DNA of 64,000 bases from Alteromonas australica. Lineage in GTDB: Bacteria; Pseudomonadota; Gammaproteobacteria; Enterobacterales; Alteromonadaceae. The stretch lies in the NCBI RefSeq assembly GCF_000730385.1, contig NZ_CP008849.1, forward strand, positions 1,302,001 through 1,366,000, in the 5' to 3' direction. Below, piece after piece: positions 32,619-41,603 of the stretch. The notes beneath the pieces are model-generated. The model did not search any database. It was not told the DNA's origin and worked only from the letters and a program-made list of their open reading frames with translations. The position numbers were made by a program, and so were the translations under genes. Within the stretch, counting starts at the first letter, position 1, and every line of letters begins with the position of its first letter.

Positions 32619-33827
32619 ATGCTAGAAATTAAACCTATATTTAATGCACTGCGTCGCTCAAAAGTGGGGGCTATTTTATTGTTTTTACAAATAGCGCTGA
32701 CAACGGCTGTGGTCAGCAATGCCGCATTTATGATTAACGATCACCTGTCGTATTTAAAAGAAGATACCGGCTTTGTGCAGCAGGAGATATTTAGCTTTGG
32801 TCTTATGACATTTGGCAAAGACATCGATTTGCACCAACAAGCAGAACGAGATGAAGACATGATTCGCCGTATTCCAGGCGTGATAGATGCCGTGTTTATC
32901 CAAGCGGTACCGTTAACAGGAGGCGGTTCGTCCACCTCAAGTCATCTACGCCCACCGCCAGAAGAATCGAAATCATTGTCACTGGCCTACTATTACGCCG
33001 ATGAACATACACTTGACACCTTTGGGGTTACCTTGCTGGAAGGGCGGAATTTTCGGCCGGAAGAGGTGGTTATTGGAAGCGATTTTGACGGACATGGTCC
33101 CAACACCGTTATTGTTTCTCAAGCCTATGCGCAGGAGATGTTTGAAGGTGAATCGGCACTGGGTAAAACTATTTATGTGTCGAGCCGGCCGCTAGAAATT
33201 ATTGGCGTGGTTGAGACAATGAAAAGCCCCTGGCCGAGAGGCGATCGAAGTAGCAGAACCAGCATTATTCCTTTTATTAATGTGCAAAATTTTCACCGCG
33301 TGATGGTGAGAACCGAGGCGTCTGAGCGCGACAGTGTGATGAAGGTGATTGAAGACAAAATGCTAAGTCAGTATGACCAGCGGGTGATAATCAATATTAG
33401 GGGACTGGAGGAAAGCAAAAACAGTTACGATGCCACCGATGTGCTGATGATGCGTATGTTGATGGTTTTAGTGGTTATTTTAGTACTAGTTACGGCGCTG
33501 GGTATTCTTGGCCTTACGCAATTCAATATTAGTAAACGGACGAAGCAAATTGGTACACGTCGGGCATTAGGGGCGAGAAAGTCGGATATTATTCGCTATT
33601 TCTTAGTAGAAAATGCCATGATATGCACGGTAGGTTTGGTGATAGGGTCATTTGCGGCGTTCTTTTTGGGGCGTGTATTAATGAACGCCTATTCCATTAA
33701 TGCCCTAGAAATGCAATTTGTTATCGGTACGGCTGTGGGAATATGCGTAATGAGCTTACTCGCCGTTATTGTGCCGGCAATGCGTGCCGCCAATATTTCA
33801 CCGAGTATCGCCACTCGTAGTATTTAA
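32619..33827 (+). CDS. FtsX/MacB-type ABC permease (second)
   Basis: 402 residues with the same layout as the first permease: N-terminal segment (about 17-37), periplasmic domain (with TVIVSQAYAQEMFEGESALGKTIYV) and a C-terminal FtsX block containing KRTKQIGTRRALGARKSDII. The two permeases are clear but distant paralogues. The gap to the regulator gene is 12 bases. Confidence 0.92.
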   Translation: MLEIKPIFNALRRSKVGAILLFLQIALTTAVVSNAAFMINDHLSYLKEDTGFVQQEIFSFGLMTFGKDIDLHQQAERDEDMIRRIPGVIDAVFIQAVPLTGGGSSTSSHLRPPPEESKSLSLAYYYADEHTLDTFGVTLLEGRNFRPEEVVIGSDFDGHGPNTVIVSQAYAQEMFEGESALGKTIYVSSRPLEIIGVVETMKSPWPRGDRSSRTSIIPFINVQNFHRVMVRTEASERDSVMKVIEDKMLSQYDQRVIINIRGLEESKNSYDATDVLMMRMLMVLVVILVLVTALGILGLTQFNISKRTKQIGTRRALGARKSDIIRYFLVENAMICTVGLVIGSFAAFFLGRVLMNAYSINALEMQFVIGTAVGICVMSLLAVIVPAMRAANISPSIATRSI

Positions 33828-33839
33828 GAGCGCAGATGA

Positions 33840-35183
33840 ATGAAAAAAATCTTAATTGTTGATGACAACGCTGCGGTGTTGGAAGCCTTGTCATTACTTT
33901 TAGAAATCCACGGCTACCAGGTTGTTACGGCTAGTACACCGAAAGAGGCGTTACAAATCGTAAACTATCAAGCGATTAGCCTGGTGCTTCAGGACATGAA
34001 TTTCAGCGCCGATACCACGTCTGGCGAAGAAGGCAAAACGCTGTTTTTTGCGCTAAGAGAGCTAAACCCTCTATTGCCGATTATCCTTATTACCGCATGG
34101 ACCGAATTGGAGCATGCGGTGGCGTTGGTGAAAGCCGGCGCTGCAGACTACATCCCCAAGCCGTGGGATGACGTAAAGTTAATCACCACTGTAAACAACT
34201 TAATCGCCCTCGGTGAAGCCTCGGCCACTCATCAATCAGTGAAACAGCAGTCTACCCTTTACGATAGCGCTAAACAGGCCGCTCGCAGTGTGGGATTGGT
34301 GTATGAAAGTGCAGCAATGCAGCGAGTGGTAGATATGGCGTTGCAGGTGGCCAAGTCCGATGTACCCGTGCTTATAACAGGGCCAAACGGTAGCGGCAAA
34401 GAAAAAATCGCCGAACTCATACAGTCTCAATCCCCGCTGCGTCATGCGGCTTTTGTTAAGGTCAATGCGGGTGCGCTGCCTCAAGAACTGATTGAAGCTG
34501 AATTGTTCGGAGCTGAAGCCGGCGCATTTACCAGTGCGAACAAGTCCAGAATAGGGCGCTTTGAAGCCGCTAACGGGGGCACGCTATTTTTAGATGAAAT
34601 TGGTACCTTACCCTTATCGGGGCAGGTCAAGCTGTTGCGCGTATTGCAAACCGGCGAGTTTGAAAAATTAGGCTCGGTAAAAACTCAGCATACTAACGTG
34701 CGTATTATCTCGGCCACGAACGCAGATTTAGCCAGTGATATTGCAAACGGGCATTTTCGTGAGGATTTGTTTTATCGCCTTAATGTTATCGAAATTAATG
34801 TGCCCCCACTTAGCGAGCGGGGTGACGATGCGTTGGCGCTGGTTCAACACTTTTTGCCTAACCGGGAAATTAGCTTAACGGGAAAGCAGGCCATTACTCA
34901 ATACCCTTGGCCCGGTAACGTGAGAGAGCTAGAAAATGCATGCCGCAGAGTGGATATCTTACATCCGCATGGCCCGTTAAATGCCGACGCGTTTGGTTTA
35001 CCCAGTAGCCATAGCGAAGACACCGTTTTGGTTAAAGCCGGAAGTGAGCCTACCGAGGCGGAAATTCAAGCCGCCTTAGTGCGCTACAATGGGGTAATTG
35101 CGCAAGTGGCGAAACATGTAGGGCTGTCGCGACAGGCGCTTTACCGGCGACTCGATAAATACAAAATAAGCTATAAATCGTGA
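33840..35183 (+). CDS. NtrC-type response regulator
   Basis: 447 residues: receiver domain (phospho-acceptor Asp52 in QDMNF), AAA+ domain with Walker A GPNGSGKE (about 181-188) and Walker B GGTLFLDEIG, and a Fis-type helix-turn-helix (VAKHVGLSRQALYRRLDKY). The sigma-54 contact loop reads GAFTSA (228-233) instead of GAFTGA. It should activate the operon from the palindrome at 28964. The stop overlaps the kinase start (GTGA). Confidence 0.93.
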   Translation: MKKILIVDDNAAVLEALSLLLEIHGYQVVTASTPKEALQIVNYQAISLVLQDMNFSADTTSGEEGKTLFFALRELNPLLPIILITAWTELEHAVALVKAGAADYIPKPWDDVKLITTVNNLIALGEASATHQSVKQQSTLYDSAKQAARSVGLVYESAAMQRVVDMALQVAKSDVPVLITGPNGSGKEKIAELIQSQSPLRHAAFVKVNAGALPQELIEAELFGAEAGAFTSANKSRIGRFEAANGGTLFLDEIGTLPLSGQVKLLRVLQTGEFEKLGSVKTQHTNVRIISATNADLASDIANGHFREDLFYRLNVIEINVPPLSERGDDALALVQHFLPNREISLTGKQAITQYPWPGNVRELENACRRVDILHPHGPLNADAFGLPSSHSEDTVLVKAGSEPTEAEIQAALVRYNGVIAQVAKHVGLSRQALYRRLDKYKISYKS

Positions 35184-36481
35184 AATCTATTAGAACCAAG
35201 CTGGTAGCAGCGTCACTGAGTGCGACGGCTATAGGGTTGTCGCCTATGCTCTATCTGGCCCCGCTGTCTCTAGGGGTGAAGATACTTTGTGTGTTGGGTG
35301 CGCTTGGGTTATGTGCCATTGTTGTGTACAAGGCCACTGAATCGATGAGCCAGAATATTCAAGCGTTAGAGGTAGGGTTACTCAACTTCAAAGACGGGGA
35401 ATATGCCGCCACATTGGCATGTTCCACCACCGACGAATTCGCTCATCTCTGCGCCCTTTACAATGCATCAGCGCAATCACTTCGCAAAGAAAAGCAATGG
35501 TTGCATCAGCGGGAATTAATGCTCGATAAAGTATTGCAAAGCTCACCTGATGTATTGCTATTAGTGAACGATAAAAACGACGTGGTGTTTAGTAACCATC
35601 AAGCCAGAGACTTTTTTGCAGTTAATCAGCGCCTTGAAGGGCTTTCTTTGCCCCGTTTGCTTTCAAAGCAACCCCGTGCCTTAAGTGAAGTCATGCTAGA
35701 CAGCCGCGAAGGGTTGTTCACCTTACCGCAAGATGAAAAGGGCGTCGAAACCTGGCATTTGGCGCAGGGCACATTTTTACTCAATAACCAGCAGCACACC
35801 CTTTATATTCTCAAGCAAATGACCCGCGAGCTAAACCGTCAAGAAGTATCAGTTTGGAAAAAAGTGATCCGCGTGATTAGCCATGAACTCAATAACTCGT
35901 TAGGGCCAATATCCAGTTTGCTACATAGCGGAAAAATCGTCGCCAATCAAAACCAAGACCCCCGTTTAGAGCGGGTGTTTCTTACCATTGAAGAAAGAAT
36001 TGCTCATCTTAATCAATTCGTCCAAGGCTACGGAAAATTCGCTAAGTTACCCACACCTGTGTTTGCCCCCATCGAGTGGGCAAGTGTGATAGCACAGTTA
36101 AAACAGCAATATGAATTTACCCTGGATATGCCAACGCCGGTGAATTTGCACGCCGATGCCGTGCAAATTGAGCAATTACTCATTAACTTGCTGAAAAATG
36201 CCCATGAAGCGGGTGGTTCACCAAGGGACATCCACTTAGTCATTAAACAGCAGAATTCCCACGTGGTATTAGAAGTGTTAGATGCTGGAAAGGGCATGAG
36301 CGAACAGGTGATGACAAATGCCCTTGTACCTTTTTATTCTACCAAAGCGAATGGCAGCGGATTGGGGTTGGCCTTGTGCCGTGAAATATGTGATGCCCAT
36401 GGCGGCCACCTTGTTATCCAAAACAGGCAGCAAAAAGGGCTATGCGTAAGGGTTATTTTCGACGGCGATGCAGGCAGGTAA
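35180..36481 (+). CDS. Sensor histidine kinase, NtrY-like
   Basis: 433 residues. Two close membrane segments at the N-terminus (about 9-27 and 30-48) leave almost no periplasmic loop, so sensing is probably in the membrane or in the PAS-like region (about 110-215). HisKA has ISHELNNSLGP (His235); the ATPase has LLINLLKNAHEAGG, DAGKGMS and GSGLGLALC. It starts with GTG overlapping the regulator stop, so the pair is coupled. It is the last gene of the operon. Confidence 0.93.
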   Translation: MKSIRTKLVAASLSATAIGLSPMLYLAPLSLGVKILCVLGALGLCAIVVYKATESMSQNIQALEVGLLNFKDGEYAATLACSTTDEFAHLCALYNASAQSLRKEKQWLHQRELMLDKVLQSSPDVLLLVNDKNDVVFSNHQARDFFAVNQRLEGLSLPRLLSKQPRALSEVMLDSREGLFTLPQDEKGVETWHLAQGTFLLNNQQHTLYILKQMTRELNRQEVSVWKKVIRVISHELNNSLGPISSLLHSGKIVANQNQDPRLERVFLTIEERIAHLNQFVQGYGKFAKLPTPVFAPIEWASVIAQLKQQYEFTLDMPTPVNLHADAVQIEQLLINLLKNAHEAGGSPRDIHLVIKQQNSHVVLEVLDAGKGMSEQVMTNALVPFYSTKANGSGLGLALCREICDAHGGHLVIQNRQQKGLCVRVIFDGDAGR

Positions 36482-36501
36482 ACCTAGGTTATAGTAGATT
36501 T

Positions 36502-36533
36502 AAAAAAAAGGGGGAAGACAGGCGTCTTCCCCC
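36502..36533 (-). terminator. Terminator of the candidate small RNA
   Basis: 10-bp GC-rich stem (36510-36519 with 36524-36533) and eight T on the minus strand; no T run on the + strand, so it does not look like the terminator of the kinase gene. Confidence 0.85.
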
Positions 36534-36579
36534 TACGACGCTAAGCCAAGACCGTTTTTTACCCAACGTCGAACAGGCA
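36502..36579 (-). ncRNA. Candidate Fur-controlled small RNA
   Basis: On the minus strand a promoter (TTGCAA, 17 bp, TAAAGT) overlaps a Fur box, and about 46 bases after the expected start comes a strong terminator: GGGGGAAGAC, loop GCCT, GTCTTCCCCC and eight T. The transcript would be about 78 nt with no ORF. Nothing else on this strand needs the terminator. The arrangement matches RyhB-type iron-responsive RNAs; sequence likeness to RyhB is not evident. CGGTCT (36554-36549) could pair with AGACCG between the sodB ribosome site and start codon. Confidence 0.55.
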
Positions 36580-36585
36580 GGATCT

Positions 36586-36614
36586 ACTTTAATGAAAATG
36601 AGAATGATTTGCAA
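36586..36614 (-). promoter_or_regulatory. Minus-strand promoter with Fur box
   Basis: -35 TTGCAA (36614-36609) and -10 TAAAGT (36591-36586) with 17 bp between. GAAAATGAGAATGATTTGC (36594-36612) matches 14 of 19 positions of the Fur consensus and covers the spacer and -35. Confidence 0.6.
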
Positions 36615-36765
36615 TAACTTTTTGCGAATTATTTTCACGGTCTCCTCTCGCCCGTTTTTTCATGGAAAAATCGGCACAACAGGTAGGGCAGGAGACCCAA
36701 TGCATTTTCTTTTAAGTAGTCATTCGCTAATAAAGCGTGGTCAGAGGTATCGCGCCCCTCAAAAA

Positions 36766-36779
36766 TTGATGCAGATCAA
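36766..36779 (+). promoter_or_regulatory. FNR box 1 (perfect)
   Basis: TTGATGCAGATCAA fits TTGATNNNNATCAA exactly. It is centred about 91 bases before the inferred start of transcription. Confidence 0.75.
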
Positions 36780-36815
36780 CAACGCAAAATGAAACCGGCC
36801 TTCGAGATAATCCCC

Positions 36816-36857
36816 TTGATCTAGATCATAAATGTCGGCTCCGCCTTCTTCTACTAT
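36816..36857 (+). promoter_or_regulatory. FNR box 2 and class II promoter
   Basis: TTGATCTAGATCAT (36816-36829) matches 9 of 10 FNR positions. A TACTAT -10 (36852-36857) puts the box at about -41.5, the class II position. Confidence 0.7.
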
Positions 36858-36883
36858 GACGTTAGTTGAAGAGGAGACCAATT

Positions 36884-37009
36884 ATGATGTGGGCAATGAT
36901 TAAAGACCCTGTGGTTTGGGGATCGCTATTAGGTATAGGCATTATTGTAGGTATGATGGTGTATTACACCTATCTTTTCATGCACAACAGCGCCGACCAA
37001 AGTAAGTAA
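36884..37009 (+). CDS. DUF3149-like 41-residue membrane protein
   Basis: A 41-residue protein: an amphipathic start (MMWAMIKDPVVWGS), one hydrophobic helix (about 14-33) and a short polar tail (HNSADQSK). It resembles DUF3149 mini-proteins by eye. GAGGAG lies about seven bases before the ATG. Two FNR boxes upstream suggest induction when oxygen is low. No function is known to me. Confidence 0.72.
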   Translation: MMWAMIKDPVVWGSLLGIGIIVGMMVYYTYLFMHNSADQSK

Positions 37010-37044
37010 ACACTATCACCCGCTTTACTGGCTAGGTGCAAAGG

Positions 37045-37662
37045 CTAACGTTGATGGTTTTGGCGCGGCATATTGATAAGTACCAAAAGCGCAGCTTGGC
37101 CGCCGTATTCTTGCGGAGCTTGGTGAAAAGCACGAACATGTGGGTGCTGAACAAGATAATGGGGTAGAGCGGCTTTCAATACGCCCTGACCAAATCCATG
37201 CATCACACAAACACAATCTACCGATTCTTTTCTTGCGGTATGAATGAGTGCGGCTAATTCTGCTTTTGCCATCTCTCGGGTTAACCCGTGTAAATCCAGC
37301 GTCATTTCGGGGGAGTAATCGCCCCGTCGCAATTGCTTTAAAATGTGGGTGGATTCACCTTCTTGGCAAAAGCGCATGGGCCCCTCTTGAGGCAAAGCAG
37401 CTTGGTACATATCAGAAAAGTGGAAACTCGCGGCCAATTGCTTGCTGTGCTTTATATTTCGACCAGATACCTGCTGTGACTTTTCAAACAGTTCAACCCG
37501 CTTATCTGGCTCTACTTTATCTTGGGTTAAGGGCTTAACCCCTTGCATGGCATCGGCAAATGAAAATGTCTCATCCTCAGTTTGGCCTTGGGTTTCTGTG
37601 TTCGATTTAGGATCAGAAATTTGCTTTTTAAAGGCCTTGAGTTCTTTTTTAAACGTTTTCAT
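37045..37662 (-). CDS. smrB: Ribosome rescue endonuclease SmrB
   Basis: 205 residues. The C-terminal Smr domain (about 110-190) has the LDLHGLT and MHGFGQGVLK motifs; the basic, disordered N-terminus resembles the ribosome-binding extension of SmrB. SmrB cleaves mRNA at collided ribosomes. It is convergent with the mini-gene at 36884 and divergent from prmB, as in other gammaproteobacteria. Confidence 0.93.
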   Translation of the reverse strand: MKTFKKELKAFKKQISDPKSNTETQGQTEDETFSFADAMQGVKPLTQDKVEPDKRVELFEKSQQVSGRNIKHSKQLAASFHFSDMYQAALPQEGPMRFCQEGESTHILKQLRRGDYSPEMTLDLHGLTREMAKAELAALIHTARKESVDCVCVMHGFGQGVLKAALPHYLVQHPHVRAFHQAPQEYGGQAALLVLINMPRQNHQR

Positions 37663-37804
37663 TCAGAATAATTACGCAAACTAATAGGGCTAAAACATTG
37701 CTAAACGCATAATTTAGTACGTTTGAGTACATAGTTAATTATGTGAATCGGCAGTAAGTTTGGGTATGATACCAGCTTTGAAATTTTTGATGTACCCAAA
37801 CACC

Positions 37805-38740
37805 ATGACCGATAAGTTTTACCTAGAAGAAGCCATTGAAGATCTACATACCTTGCTAGATATGACGCGATGGGCGACCAGCCGTTTTAATGATGCGGCC
37901 CTGTATTTTGGTCATGGTACAGATAACGCGTGGGATGAAGCCACCAGCCTTGTGATGCAGGCGCTGCATTTGCCTCATCCTCTTTTGGAACAAGTTGGAG
38001 AAAGCGTACTTGCTTCACGTTTAACCAAAAGTGAGCGGGAAAAAATAGCCGAACTTGTGCTAAAACGTGTACAAACCCGCATGCCACTTCCCTACATCAC
38101 TAACGAAGCGTGGTTCTGCGGAATGCCCTTCTATGTTGATGAACGGGTACTTATTCCTCGTTCTCCTTTTGCCGAACTCATTCAAAACGAATTTGCGCCT
38201 TTTGTGGAAGCTTCACCCTCCAGTATCCTAGATATGTGTACAGGAGGTGGGTGTATAGCTATCGCCTTAGCGCATGCATATCCAGATGCACAGGTTGATG
38301 CGGTAGATATTAGCTCCGATGCTTTAGAAGTGGCAGATATCAATATCCAAGAGCATGGGCTAAGCCATCGTGTTTACCCTATTCAGTCAGATCTTTTTGC
38401 GAGTTTAACGGGGCAAAAGTACGACCTTATTGTGTCTAACCCTCCGTACGTTGACGCAGAAGACATGGCTGATTTGCCTGATGAATATCATCACGAGCCG
38501 GAACTCGCACTGGCAGCTGGGGAAGATGGGTTAGAATTGGTGGATATCATGCTGCGAGAAGCACCCACTTACCTCAATGATGGTGGCTGGCTATTCGTAG
38601 AAGTCGGCAATAGCGAAGTGCACATGAACCATAGATTCCCTGGTTTAGAGGTTATCTGGTTAGCATTTGAAAACGGTGGTTCAGGTATCTTTGCCGTGGG
38701 CAAAGACACACTCGTAACGTATTTTAGTAGTAAGGATTAA
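37805..38740 (+). CDS. prmB: Ribosomal protein L3 N5-glutamine methyltransferase
   Basis: 311 residues. It methylates a Gln of ribosomal protein L3. The MRWATSR-like N-terminal helix region and YFGHGTDNAWDEA are typical of PrmB; motif I is LDMCTGGGCIAIALA and the catalytic motif is SNPPY. I start at ATG 37805 (MTDKFYLEEAIEDL), which matches the family; the longer frame from 37760 adds 15 residues. aroC follows 9 bases later, the conserved order. Confidence 0.94.
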   Translation: MTDKFYLEEAIEDLHTLLDMTRWATSRFNDAALYFGHGTDNAWDEATSLVMQALHLPHPLLEQVGESVLASRLTKSEREKIAELVLKRVQTRMPLPYITNEAWFCGMPFYVDERVLIPRSPFAELIQNEFAPFVEASPSSILDMCTGGGCIAIALAHAYPDAQVDAVDISSDALEVADINIQEHGLSHRVYPIQSDLFASLTGQKYDLIVSNPPYVDAEDMADLPDEYHHEPELALAAGEDGLELVDIMLREAPTYLNDGGWLFVEVGNSEVHMNHRFPGLEVIWLAFENGGSGIFAVGKDTLVTYFSSKD

Positions 38741-38749
38741 TAGTTAATT

Positions 38750-39847
38750 ATGTCAGGTAACAGCTTCGGAAAACTTTTCACTGTAACCACATTTGGTGAA
38801 AGCCACGGCATTGCCATTGGCGGTGTGGTTGACGGTTGCCCTCCGGGCCTTGAAATTACTGAAGAGGATCTTCAGGTCGATTTAGACAGACGTAAACCGG
38901 GGACATCTCGCTATACCACGGCGCGTAGAGAAGATGACGAAGTACAAATATTATCTGGCGTGTTTGAAGGAAAAACCACGGGTACCAGTATCGGTCTTTT
39001 AATTAAAAATAAAGACCAGCGCAGTCAAGACTACGGGAATATCAAAGACCGCTTTCGCCCCGGCCATGCAGATTACACTTACGACCAAAAATACGGTAGC
39101 CGTGATTACCGTGGTGGTGGGCGTTCATCGGCGCGTGAAACCGCAATTCGGGTTGCCGCTGGGGGCATAGCGAAAAAATATCTCAAGGAAGTTCATGGTA
39201 TTGAAGTACTGGGTTATTTGTCTGAATTGGGCCCTATTGCCGTAGACAAGGTCGACCATAGCGTCACAAATACCAATCCATTCTTTTGTCCTGATGAAAG
39301 TAAATTAGAGGCGTTAGATGAATACATGCGCGACCTTAAAAAGTCGGGCGATAGCATTGGTGCGAAAGTATCAGTGGTCGCGAAAAATGTACCGGTAGGC
39401 CTAGGCGAACCTGTATTTGATAGACTAGATGCTGAAATTGCCCACGCCATGATGGGCATTAACGCTGTTAAGGGCGTGGAAATTGGTGATGGCTTTGACG
39501 TCATAAATCAAAAAGGCAGTGAGCATCGCGATACTCTGACACCTGAAGGGTTTTCTTCTAATCATGCAGGTGGCGTACTTGGCGGTATTTCCACAGGGCA
39601 AGATATTGAAGTACACATGGCACTAAAGCCCACGTCGAGTATTTCAGTGCCGGGTAAAACCATTAATAAAGACAATGAAGAAATCGATATTGTCACCAAA
39701 GGTCGCCACGATCCATGCGTAGGAATTCGTGCAGTACCTATTGCAGAAGCCATGCTGGCAATTGTATTGATGGACCATCTACTTCGCCATAGAGCGCAAA
39801 ATGCTGGGGTAAGTTCGTCCACTAGGGCTATTCCCGGTCAAGCATAA
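38750..39847 (+). CDS. aroC: Chorismate synthase
   Basis: 365 residues. It makes chorismate from EPSP with reduced FMN, the last common step of aromatic amino-acid synthesis. The three signatures are present: [18 protein letters not shown], the middle [11 protein letters not shown], and [17 protein letters not shown] near the end. Operon with prmB, ended by the terminator at 39869. Confidence 0.98.
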   Translation: MSGNSFGKLFTVTTFGESHGIAIGGVVDGCPPGLEITEEDLQVDLDRRKPGTSRYTTARREDDEVQILSGVFEGKTTGTSIGLLIKNKDQRSQDYGNIKDRFRPGHADYTYDQKYGSRDYRGGGRSSARETAIRVAAGGIAKKYLKEVHGIEVLGYLSELGPIAVDKVDHSVTNTNPFFCPDESKLEALDEYMRDLKKSGDSIGAKVSVVAKNVPVGLGEPVFDRLDAEIAHAMMGINAVKGVEIGDGFDVINQKGSEHRDTLTPEGFSSNHAGGVLGGISTGQDIEVHMALKPTSSISVPGKTINKDNEEIDIVTKGRHDPCVGIRAVPIAEAMLAIVLMDHLLRHRAQNAGVSSSTRAIPGQA

Positions 39848-39868
39848 GTTGTTGTCTTTTTGTTTTTG

Positions 39869-39897
39869 CGCCATAGGTGTTTCACCTGTGGCGTTTT
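39869..39897 (+). terminator. Terminator after aroC
   Basis: CGCCATAGGTG-TTT-CACCTGTGGCG followed by five T. Confidence 0.85.
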
Positions 39898-39915
39898 TGC
39901 ATATGGAGTTGTGCA

Positions 39916-41088
39916 GTGTCCATAAACAACCGTAATCTTATTGTGCTAGCGCTCACCTACTGGCTGTATTTTGGTCAATTGGGCGTGCTCGTGCCCTATC
40001 TTGGTATTTTTCTAGACGGTAGAGGGTTTTCTTCTGCGGAAATTGGTGAGCTGTTTGCTGTTATCACATTAGCGCGAATTCTTGGCCCGGGAATATGGGC
40101 AAATGTTGCTGATAAAACCGGTAACGCGTTAGGTGTGCTCAGGCTCGGCACTTTTCTCACGGTGCTTACTTTCTCCTCGGTATTCTATTTTTCTGGGTTT
40201 TGGGGGTTAACACTTTCCTTTGGTTTAATGATGATGTTTTGGACCGCAGTGTTACCTCAGCTGGAAGTGATCACCATGCAAGCCGTGTCTAAGAGCAAGG
40301 CCAATTATGGTCAAATTCGTCTGTGGGGCAGTGTCGGCTTTATCTGCTTAACTATTGCGGTGGGCAAGGCGTTAGACGTGTATTCCACCGACACGCCAGT
40401 GGTGGTGAGTATCGGCGTTTTAGCGTGTTTGTTTCTGATCACGCTTTTTATCTCCGCCCCTGGGGCTGCATCGAAAGCTGAAGCTGCACCGGGTCACATA
40501 TGGCAGTATATGCGGCAGCGTCCTTTCGCCGTATTCATTTTTGCTTCGGTATGTCTACAAATATCCTTTGGCGCCTATTATGGTTTTTTTGCTCTGTATT
40601 TGCGGGATTTAGGCTACAGCGGCCAACAAACAGGCCTCTTTATCGCCCTGGGTGTTTTAGCTGAGGTGGGAATATTTTTAATAGCAGGTCGTTTAATACG
40701 CACATACGGTGTTTGGAATCTTCTTTTTGCCAGTATCGCCCTAACAGCAATACGTTGGTTTGCATTAGGGGTTATGGCTGAATCAGCCACGGTTATTTTT
40801 ATTAGTCAGTTAGTGCATGCGCTCAGTTTTGGGTTAACCCATGCGGTGTCGGTGCATTTTATCCATCAGTACTTACCTTCTTCTTTTCATAGCCGTGGGC
40901 AGGCGGTATATATCAGTGTGGCGTTTGGTTTTGGCGGTGCATTGGGAAATTACATGGCTGGCCAACAGTGGCAGCAGGGCACAAATGCATTTGAAACATT
41001 CACAACCGCGGCGATATTTGCAGCGGTAGGGGCACTGTCGCTCTTGCTATGTGCTAAAAAAGCATTCGATGAACAAAAAAACACATAA
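39916..41088 (+). CDS. MFS transporter, HcaT/PPT-like
   Basis: 390 residues and about twelve hydrophobic segments. LIVLALTYWLYFGQLGVLVPYLGIFLDGRGFS and QIRLWGSVGFI resemble the 3-phenylpropionate transporter (HcaT) branch of the MFS_1-like family. The substrate is unknown. I start at GTG 39916 (GGAG seven bases before); the frame opens earlier, but that part is the aroC terminator. Confidence 0.88.
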   Translation: MSINNRNLIVLALTYWLYFGQLGVLVPYLGIFLDGRGFSSAEIGELFAVITLARILGPGIWANVADKTGNALGVLRLGTFLTVLTFSSVFYFSGFWGLTLSFGLMMMFWTAVLPQLEVITMQAVSKSKANYGQIRLWGSVGFICLTIAVGKALDVYSTDTPVVVSIGVLACLFLITLFISAPGAASKAEAAPGHIWQYMRQRPFAVFIFASVCLQISFGAYYGFFALYLRDLGYSGQQTGLFIALGVLAEVGIFLIAGRLIRTYGVWNLLFASIALTAIRWFALGVMAESATVIFISQLVHALSFGLTHAVSVHFIHQYLPSSFHSRGQAVYISVAFGFGGALGNYMAGQQWQQGTNAFETFTTAAIFAAVGALSLLLCAKKAFDEQKNT

Positions 41089-41153
41089 ATTGGGCAAAAG
41101 TGCACAGTGTAGACTAAAGTTTAAGTTGTGGAGTTTTTTAAGAATAGGCTTGT

Positions 41154-41603
41154 ATGACGGATAGATTGCACCGAAATTTTGCACGCTCATCTTTTACCAT
41201 TGAAACAATAGACAACGTCATTTTCAGTGAATTTACGGGTCAATGGGCTAAACCCATTACCACCCATTATGTGAAAGCAATAAAAGATAAAGTCTACGGC
41301 TTTGAGGGTATGCCTTGGTTTCATCTTGTTTTGCTCGATAAGTGGGAAATGTCTAGCAAAGAGTCAGCTGAAGCCTTTTCTGCTTTAGGAGCCTGGTGTT
41401 ATGGACACAACATTAAAGCCACCTTGTTTGTGCATCAGCCTAACCCTATTAAACGTTACCAACTAGAGCAAATGATCCCTAACAAAGCAACGGGGTATCG
41501 AACGTGCTTTTTCGATACCCAAGCCGAAGCCTGCGACTTTCTGGCTACCTTGGATACTAGCCCGCCAAACCTTTGGAATAGGCGAGTTATGGGGCAGCGC
41601 TAA
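41154..41603 (+). CDS. SpoIIAA/STAS-like hypothetical protein
   Basis: 149 soluble residues. The pattern 'NVIFSEFTGQWAKPITTHYVKAIKD... WFHLVLLDKWEMSS... IKATLFVH... ATGYRTCFFDTQAEACDFL' fits a small alpha/beta STAS-like fold, common in marine gammaproteobacteria. No phospho-Ser motif is obvious. The stop touches the end of the convergent spoVR gene. Confidence 0.75.
   Translation: MTDRLHRNFARSSFTIETIDNVIFSEFTGQWAKPITTHYVKAIKDKVYGFEGMPWFHLVLLDKWEMSSKESAEAFSALGAWCYGHNIKATLFVHQPNPIKRYQLEQMIPNKATGYRTCFFDTQAEACDFLATLDTSPPNLWNRRVMGQR

Noticed and set aside
36481-36533. The hairpin at 36510 as terminator of the histidine kinase operon
   Set aside because: The T run is only on the minus strand; on the + strand the stem is followed by TACGACG.
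36442-36792. A 116-residue + frame after the kinase gene
   Set aside because: It covers the terminator, the Fur box and FNR box 1 and has no domain.
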